Under the pieces are notes generated by a model. That model saw only the letters and a program-made list of their open reading frames with translations, searched no databases and was not told the origin of the DNA. From contig NC_084893.1 of assembly GCF_958979055.1 (NCBI RefSeq), forward strand, positions 29,052,487-29,116,486: a stretch of 64,000 bases of DNA, read 5' to 3'. The position numbers and the translations under genes are program-made. Every line of letters starts with the position of its first letter. Within the stretch, counting starts at the first letter, position 1. The DNA comes from Alnus glutinosa (Eukaryota; Streptophyta; Magnoliopsida; Fagales; Betulaceae). This document shows, one piece after another, positions 57,301 to 64,000 of this stretch.

Positions 57301-59931
57301 TAATGTTCCTGTTAATTTTCAAAAAACATGTACCTTACAACTATAAACAATTAACTATTAGAATAAAGTACGTACTTTGCTTTAAAAAAAAAAAAGTACT
57401 GTACTTGTTTTTAAAACACTGCAGATTTAACCGCCTTTATTTAAAAAAGTAAGCAGTTAAGGCAAGAAGAAGAACAAAGCTCAGTATTTTATAGTAACAC
57501 CCCCCCCCCCCCCCCAAACAAAAAGAAAAAAAGATTCTTAGGACTTAGATTATAGATATCTTGCATTGTATTTCTCTATTACAGATTAAGACCTACATAA
57601 CACGTGAATCAATTAGATATTACCACATACCACTATTTTTCATAAGAGCAGCAATGTAAGTTGTTTTGCCACCAGGTGCAGCCCTGCATGAGGGTATAAA
57701 TGAATAATTGTTATAAAAACAGTAGAATGTAATGATAATTCTACTTGCAGAAGAATTGTATAAACATTCTGGCTGTTTGTATTTTCATGTTACAATAAAC
57801 AATATGAAAGTTTCAGATAATTATATTTTTGAACACAAACAAAGTCTGTGCGTGCGTGTGTGTGTGAGAGAGAGAGATAGAGAGCAAGTTGTGCATGTAG
57901 ATGATATTATATGTCCCACGCTTCAATTACTTTACTGATCCCTCTACCTGAGGCTTAAGCAAGTAAGTAGTTCCCCAATAAGCAAAAGATATTACTGTAA
58001 CCAGCATGCATCTGTTTCATTCTCTTTACCTGAGATTGTGTCAAAAGCCTGGCTAAACTAGCACAGGTTTGCAACACAGAAATTTTAACTTTTAAGTGGA
58101 GCTACAAGTCACCCAGGCATTTGCAAAGAAGTGCACAGTTTTGCGCGGCTTGACCATAAAATCCAGAAACAACAAAGTTTGTGGGAAAAACAACACAAAA
58201 TAATAGCTAAAATTTTCATCTTTTTTAGTATCACTTACGCCATATCTACGATCCGTTCCCTTTCTTGAGGAGCAAGGGCCATGACAGGCAAAAATGAGCT
58301 TGCACTTTGGAGCTGTGGAAAAACAAAAATTAGAGCCCCAAGGACAACACATAGAATAAGGGGAATGAGATACAGTGTCAGCAGAATGTTAACAAATGAA
58401 GCCACCTACCATGTAGAAACCAGCCATATATTCAGGAGTTGCACCAACGGGCACTTGTGACTCATATACAACCAGTCCAACCTGCAATGGTCATATCAGT
58501 ACATATTATATTATTGAGTATGATAAGATTGAGATAGAACAGCAAGTAAACAGATAAACCACTCCTTACTTTTGACCACTTGCTTAAGGGATCTAGGTTC
58601 ACTCCTCTGTTAATCAGAACATCCGCCAAATCCCGCCTCCGTGTCTAAGTTCAAACCAATATTTTATAGATTAAGAAGAAAAACATAAAGTAGTCACAGA
58701 TCAGATCTAGCAGCATACAACTGTTATGTCACCTTTAAAGTATTAGTTCGCAGACATATGGGTCGAGGCTTCTCAAAGGCTTCAATAAGTTCCAGAAGTT
58801 CAACAACTGGGAACATCTGTAACAGAACACAGATCGTTATATAGAAGCCCAGAAACACCTCCAAGTTTTTTCTTTTGTTGGGGGGGGGGGGGGGGGGGGG
58901 GTTGGATTAGGAAACATAGATACAATGATTACAGGGAAAAGAGAAAGAGAGAGAGAGACAGACAGAGAAATGATCACCCACCTCCACTAAAGCCCCAATT
59001 AGGAAATCATTGTAGCCATAGTATGAACTTAAATCCTTCTTAAGCTGCTCAATGTAATCCTTCCTTGCTGCCCCCTCTTGCTTCAAAGCCTTAAAATTTG
59101 AAAGCACTCGAACAACTGAAGGTAAATATTAAAGTTAAATTTGAAGAAAAACAAAACAGAACTTTGAAAATAGTAAAGTCATAAATACAAAATAAAAAAA
59201 CAAACTAACAGAAATATTACTCACTCTCTTTTATCCTCCTTTGGAGATTTGAAAGATCAGGCGGCGCACGGAACTCTTCATCAAGTTCCTAAGTTATTTT
59301 AAAAATAAAAGAAAACTAAGCATGGTAGAAGATTTCAGCCGACCAAGACAGAAAATTCAATGAAATTCAAAAGTCAAACTAATTATTTTACAAATCATAA
59401 CATGGCAACAAGAATAAACCTTCTTGGTTGGCAATCTGAATTCATCAGATTCCTCTTTAATGTTGAGCTGCAATTCCTTCCCGGCTTCTTCTTCTTCTTG
59501 AGCCCTTTCAGCATCAATAGCTTTTGACTTCCCCTCAATATCAGATTCATCTGAATCTGAACCCAAGTCTGAGCCCGAACCTTTCTCTGCACCAATATAA
59601 AATAACTTCAAATAACTAAATAGCCAAAAATTGGAAGAAGAAAAAAAAATGTGAACCTTAACATATGAGAAACACAACCTCCATCATCACTTCCTTGGAG
59701 GAAATCATCAGCTAATGGATCATCCCCATCAGAAGAGATTTCTGAACCAGAACCAAAATCTTGCTCATCTCCATCAAAATCCTCGTGTTCCTCTACTTCT
59801 TCATTCATACTACCAGAATGGTCGGAAAGGTCATCTTCTTTTGTGTGTTTAGAAGTAAAAAACTCGTTCTTTTGCTTCTTTTTAGGTGGAGGCTTTTGTG
59901 ACTTAGCCCCCTTTTTCTTATTAGCACCCAT
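54324..59931 (-). CDS. OLI2: NOP2/OLI2 rRNA cytosine-5 methyltransferase, 596 aa, 16 exons
   Basis: Minus-strand exons: 59931-59679, 59586-59420, 59288-59225, 59115-58982, 58816-58733, 58644-58570, 58481-58410, 58312-58239, 57683-57631, 57048-56939, 56496-56428, 56334-56260, 55893-55801, 55706-55627, 55539-55440 and 54611-54324, all in frame. The first 140 residues are a Lys-rich then Asp/Glu/Ser-rich nucleolar-type region. The NOP2 domain follows ([30 protein letters not shown]). The Rossmann methyltransferase core has SAM motif I DMAAAPGGKT (306-315), motif [10 protein letters not shown] with Cys381, and motif VI YSTCS with nucleophile Cys435. The tail is basic ([15 protein letters not shown]). 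Yeast Nop2 methylates 25S rRNA and is needed for 60S assembly; Arabidopsis OLI2 affects cell number and leaf size. The stop TAA overlaps a donor-like GTAACA, so an extra 3' exon cannot be excluded. Confidence 0.92.
57500..57515. repeat. Poly-C tract in NOP2 intron 9
   Basis: Sixteen consecutive C residues lie in an AT-rich intron. Confidence 0.9.
58880..58901. repeat. Poly-G tract in NOP2 intron 4
   Basis: Twenty-two consecutive G residues on the plus strand (C on the sense strand), within 70 bases of exon 5. Confidence 0.9.
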
Positions 59932-60600
59932 TACAGCTGTGGAAACAGAGAGATAAGTTGTAAATATAATCGCTAACATAAGGTGTAATGAAAAAGATCA
60001 AAACTAAGACTTAATTACAAATTCAGAATGGCAAATTTGCAACAACCCATCAAACAATTTTACACAAAGAATTATACTATCAACTGAATCAGTTAAAATG
60101 GGGTCAGAATGAACCGAGCCAATACGAATATTGGGTTATTCGAGCTCCAAGCTCTGCCCGAGCTTGGATTGACAAAAAAATTCTTAAGCTTGGAGCTAAA
60201 TGGGTTTCTCTCTTTATGACTAACCTAATTCAAATAAACTTCATAACTAACACAACACCAAGCAAGCAAGCGCGCACACGCACACACAACTACATAAGCA
60301 GAAACAGCTCCAGAAGTCGATGGATTTGACGCACATTATTAAGCAATGTATGCGACGGAAAGCTCCAATTTTGAAACCATGGAAAACAAACTTTGAAGCA
60401 CAAAATCAAATACAAGTTATAACTAAATATACACTGCCAAAAAGAACTAGGCTGAAGCATGAGCAGCTTACCTGGTCTTATTTCAAAGAGAGAGAGAGAG
60501 AGAGAGAGAGAGCAAGGTTTTCAGGGTTTAGACGTCGTCGTCTTCTTCTTCTTGATCGGCTAGGGTTTAGGGTTTATGAGAGAGAGAGAGAGAACGAAGT
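59932..60600 (-). promoter_or_regulatory. 5' leader of NOP2 with a leader intron
   Basis: The start codon is preceded at once by the acceptor tttccacag at about 59938. Upstream on the minus strand, a CT-rich exon (agagag array at 60488-60512 on the plus strand) ends in the donor ccagGTAAGCTGC at about 60474. This gives a leader exon at about 60475-60600 and an intron of about 530 bases. Repeated aaccctaaaccctagcc (telo-box-like, 60560-60575) lies in the exon, a motif common in plant ribosome-biogenesis genes. Confidence 0.55.
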
Positions 60601-60779
60601 TGCCAAAGTAAAAGTAGCAAAATTTAATGGAAGTATGGGCCTTTTTTGCTTGGGCTTATTGAGTGGGTTGGCTAGGGCTCCAGTTGAGCTTTTCTGGGTA
60701 CGAGGAGATCAGCCTTGCCAATACACTCAATACGGGCTGCAAAGATTGAAAAAGAGAAAGTATGATTGGTTTGGGCTAT

Positions 60780-63115
60780 GACGGTTGTTAGCCCTTTGGG
60801 ATGCTACAACTTTTCTTACATTAATGTTAAACGTCACTCTCTTGTTCTTTTTGTGTTTCACCAAAATTAATATTACTTTTAAAATTACTATTTGATTAAA
60901 ATCTAATATGATCTATTACAAATTTAAAGTAATTTTTAAAAGCCACATCAATTTTGGAGACATTTAGTATTACTCATTTTTTTATAAGTGCGACACTTAT
61001 CACGTCAATTATTAAATAATTAAGTTTTTCGATAAATGCTAGAGATATCAAATTTTTTAATAAGAGATGGGTATCAAAATGACGTAGAGCTTTTAAGTCT
61101 CTTTGATTCCTTATTAAGTGAGATTGAACTGTATTTAGTTCCTTATTAGATGAAAATGTATTTTATAAGTGATTATAGAACACTTCAATTGTAAGTTAAC
61201 CATTTCTTTTAGAATGATAACACTAATGTTATTGGGGTGAGGAGTTTATAATTAGGTTGCCATTTCTTCTCCATCAGCAAGGGGTTCATTTCCATAGATC
61301 AATAAGTGAGGGTTAGAGAGGGTAGGAGAGAATAAGAGGTAGATAGGGTTGGTTGTTAACTTGATGAGTGTTGGAATTTGCCCTGTTTCATCTTCTAACC
61401 CGAAAGTAGTCGAAAGTCGAGAGTCAACCCTCTAATTCAACCTACACCTTAAGAGGATGTCGAGCCGAACCAACCTTAATAACGTCGGGTTGAAATTCGG
61501 TAACCAGTTTAGTGGCCACCGTAAAAGTACATAATTAGCAAATAGGTAATGACCCAAAATCTCCATCCTAGTAATTAATCATATTGAACAATTAATAGCC
61601 AAAACCATCATGGTAATCATCAAAACATAGGACCAATTCCTTCACATAAACTTCTCTTGAGCACAAACATCATTACATGCCCTTTGCTGAAATTTTCTGA
61701 AATTCAAAGAGTGGCAACTTTAGCACAAATAACAGACTAAACAAACCCTAGACCCTAAACTCTAAATCCATCATCACCAACCATAGAGGCAAAAATGATT
61801 GCCATGATTGACATCATATCTTTATCACAATCATGATATTCACCAACAACCGTAAGGGCATAGATTGCATTGATGAAAACCATCATATCTTCCCCCATCT
61901 CTCACCACATTCTTCTCTGTCAGTATGGATAAAAGTATGACAGTTCAACTAGTCATTTAGAAGCCAAATTCCGAAATTCGGGCCATTCCCATTTTAACCA
62001 ATAGAAAGTGGCTGTGAGTGAATGAGGCAGCATGGAGCACGGTGGACCAACATTCTATTTTGACATCTTTTACAAGTGGGTCTGGGTGTGGCCTCAGCCT
62101 TCAGCTAGCCCATGTTTGTAGCCATCAACTTGCTTGTTCACTGTCTCATTTGCCACATGGGGGACCTTTTTACCATCTTATGGAAAATCCACTAGGCAAG
62201 TTTGTTGGGAACTAATCTATAAAATTTTATTTTTAGGTCTCGTTTAAGTTTGCAGTTTTAAAATATGCACGGTTTCAAAACGTGCGATTTGAAAACCCAT
62301 TTTTCAAAAACGCCGTTAAGCGTTTGGTAAAAGTCGTGGTTAGGCCTTTAAAAGATCTGGTGTTTTTGAAAACGCACCCATTGCATGTGATTTTAAAACG
62401 TCAAATTTCATATTTTCAAACCCTAAGATGAATTATTTTTGTTTACTTAATATGTGCAAGGATAGAATTATCTAAGAATAATATCAGAAACCCTAAGATG
62501 AATTTAACCTTCTCTTTTTTTCTTTTTTCTTTTTGAAATCTTAAGATGAATTTAACCTAAATAGGATTATTATCTCATTATTATCATTTATGATTTGTGA
62601 TCTTATTAGGATTAGAAATATTGTTTTATTATGATTTGAATTAGGCCAGGGGTTGTATTAGGTTTTTGGATAGGAGCACGAAGGATGAATATATTATCCT
62701 TTAGAATTGTAATTTCATTCAATAAGCTTCAAGGTGAGGTTAATCGGAAAGAAACTGCATGGACATAGAATTATTATCTCATGCATTATCTCGTTTATGA
62801 TTTGTAATTTTATTTGGATTATAATTTTTATTTTTTTATTTTTTTTGAAAAGATTGGATTATAAAAATTATTTACTATTATATTCACCTAGAACTTTTAT
62901 ATATGTATTAGTGAAATTATTTTGTTGTATAATATTATCCATATTTTTATTATCATCACTAAAACTTATTTTTTTAAGAAGAGAAGCAACTATTTGTGAT
63001 CCTCTGTGTGAAAGGGTAATTGATTCATAAGGGGATATTCTTCATGAACAATCTCATTAGTTTGTAATTTCATCCAGCTATTTTTAGCTCTACTGATTGG
63101 ATCTTTGATTGCAAA
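60780..63115. other. Intergenic region between NOP2 and the viral-type relic
   Basis: I see no exon. The stretch is mostly AT-rich, with a MITE relic at 62234-62405 and a repeated ccctaagatgaattt segment (about 62423, 62491 and 62542). Confidence 0.5.
62234..62405. mobile_element. Shortened MITE copy 4 of the four-copy family
   Basis: Begins taggtctcgtttaagtttgc and continues with aaacgtgcgatttgaaaa, aaaaacgccgttaagcgttt and a gcctttaaaa block in the same order as the copy at 50534. The right half is truncated and mutated. Confidence 0.6.
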
Positions 63116-63119
63116 TAAA

Positions 63120-64000
63120 ATGACTTCAGGATATTATAATGGTCCAGGAAGAATACCTAGGAATAATTACAAAAGAAATACACAACGCATACTTCTGTAA
63201 CTCGTAATTGGTATCCTAAACTCACACCTCTAGATATACAATTTGAAGAAAGAGAATTAGGAATAAGAGCGACTTACACAGCTGATGCTTTGTATGAATA
63301 GAATATAGATGGTTTGTCAGAATATGAAATTTTGAATGTCTTACATGAAATGATGATGGTAGCAAATGCTTATAAATGTGCTAATAGATCAGATCATTAG
63401 GTAGCAAGTAGTTTAATAATAGGATTTACAGGTCAATTAAAAGGATGGTGTGATAATACATTAACAGAAGAACAAATATCATATTTAAAAACAACTTATA
63501 AAACTGATGTTGCTGGGAATTTTATAACAAATGAGCATAATCAACCTATAGAAGATGCTGTTAATACTTTAATATTTGCAATTACAAAACAGTTCGTAGG
63601 AGATCCATCAGTATATAGAGAAAATATTTATGATAGTTTATAACATTTAAAATGCCCTACTTTAACAGATTTTAGATGGTATAAGGATGTCTTTCTTTCA
63701 AGAGTATTAATCAGAACGGATAATAAAGCCCTTTATTGGAAAGAAAAATTTATAGGAGGATTACCAAAATATTTTGCTCATAAGGTTAGAGAAAAATTAA
63801 ATAATGATGGTCACAATGATTATACAAGTCTTACTTATAGAGAAATTATTAATGCAATAAAACATATAGGATTAAATTTGTGTAATGATTTAAGACTAAC
63901 AAATCAATTAAAAAAGGATATGAAATATGTCAAACAAGAATTATGATCTTTTTGTGAACAATATGGTTTTCCCCATTTGATAGCACCATCCACTAAACAT
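63120..64000 (+). pseudogene. Broken gag/coat-type frame of an endogenous pararetrovirus or LTR element (partial)
   Basis: From about 63200 a single plus-strand frame continues to the window edge and has protein-like texture. It carries short motifs such as GQLKGWCDN, followed by a Trp-Tyr-Lys-Asp segment and a GLPKYFA segment, in an order I associate with the coat-protein region of plant Caulimoviridae and related gag proteins. The frame is dead: stop codons occur at 63299, 63398, 63641 and 63944, and the reading frame changes between about 63140 and 63200, where an upstream ATG-led frame runs out. No reverse transcriptase, protease or terminal repeat is inside the window. Which group it belongs to cannot be settled here. 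Confidence 0.55.

Noticed and set aside
60320-60781. 153-codon plus-strand ORF at the NOP2 leader
   Set aside because: Antisense to the NOP2 leader exon and its agagag arrays; no homology recognised.
1-64000. CRISPR arrays, phage defence islands or operons
   Set aside because: All tandem repeats are microsatellites or duplications without regular spacers, and the genes are spliced eukaryotic genes.

Overview
This is a 64-kb window of plant nuclear DNA. The organism is almost certainly a eudicot, probably a woody one, because the genes have many short exons separated by AT-rich introns, the leaders are CT/GA-rich, a nuclear tRNA-Phe is present, and the space between genes is filled with MITEs, LINE 3' ends and microsatellites. 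No operon, CRISPR array or other prokaryotic feature is present. I cannot name the species from the sequence.

I reconstructed six protein-coding genes exon by exon; every splice junction keeps the reading frame. From left to right they are: (1) a TREPH1/WEB-family coiled-coil protein (+, 10679-13658, 652 aa); (2) an AIM32/Apd1-type sucrase-ferredoxin-like [2Fe-2S] protein with a C-terminal membrane anchor (+, 14605-18204, 434 aa); (3) a Sec14-like phosphatidylinositol transfer protein (-, 25449-19346, 326 aa, 11 exons, one GC-AG intron); (4) a D6PK-type AGCVIII kinase (-, 37142-33405, 604 aa); (5) RPAC1/AC40, the shared subunit of RNA polymerases I and III (-, 50274-43073, 410 aa, 9 exons); (6) NOP2/OLI2, a nucleolar rRNA cytosine-5 methyltransferase (-, 59931-54324, 596 aa, 16 exons). 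A tRNA-Phe(GAA) gene lies at 32555-32627. From memory, genes 1, 2, 4 and 6 match the order of Arabidopsis At5g55860, At5g55900, At5g55910 and At5g55920, so this looks like a conserved syntenic block into which, relative to Arabidopsis, genes 3 and 5 are interleaved.

The regions between and inside genes carry mobile-element debris. 1-7.6 kb: a hairpin MITE, a 240-bp tandem repeat, two foldback elements of about 0.7 kb with GC-rich cores, one unrecognised 101-codon ORF and a long (AT)n. 25.6-32.5 kb: MITEs, one with a clear 9-bp target duplication, and another (AT)n. SEC14 intron 4, D6PK intron 1 and RPAC1 introns 5 and 8: copies of one LINE 3' end, one with a perfect 13-bp target duplication; RPAC1 intron 8 also holds a possible organelle-derived block. 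50.5-53.7 kb: a MITE, a LINE ORF2 remnant and another possible retroposon. The right end (63.1 kb to the edge) is a broken gag/coat-like reading frame of a caulimovirid or LTR-type element.

The genes are housekeeping and signalling genes that do not form one pathway, although RPAC1 (rRNA, 5S and tRNA synthesis) and NOP2 (rRNA modification) both serve ribosome production. I found no convincing new multigene system. The most useful leads are the GC-AG intron and odd residues in SEC14, the conserved touch-phosphosite in TREPH1, the layered intron repeats, the tRNA-adjacent 113-bp duplication and the viral-type relic.
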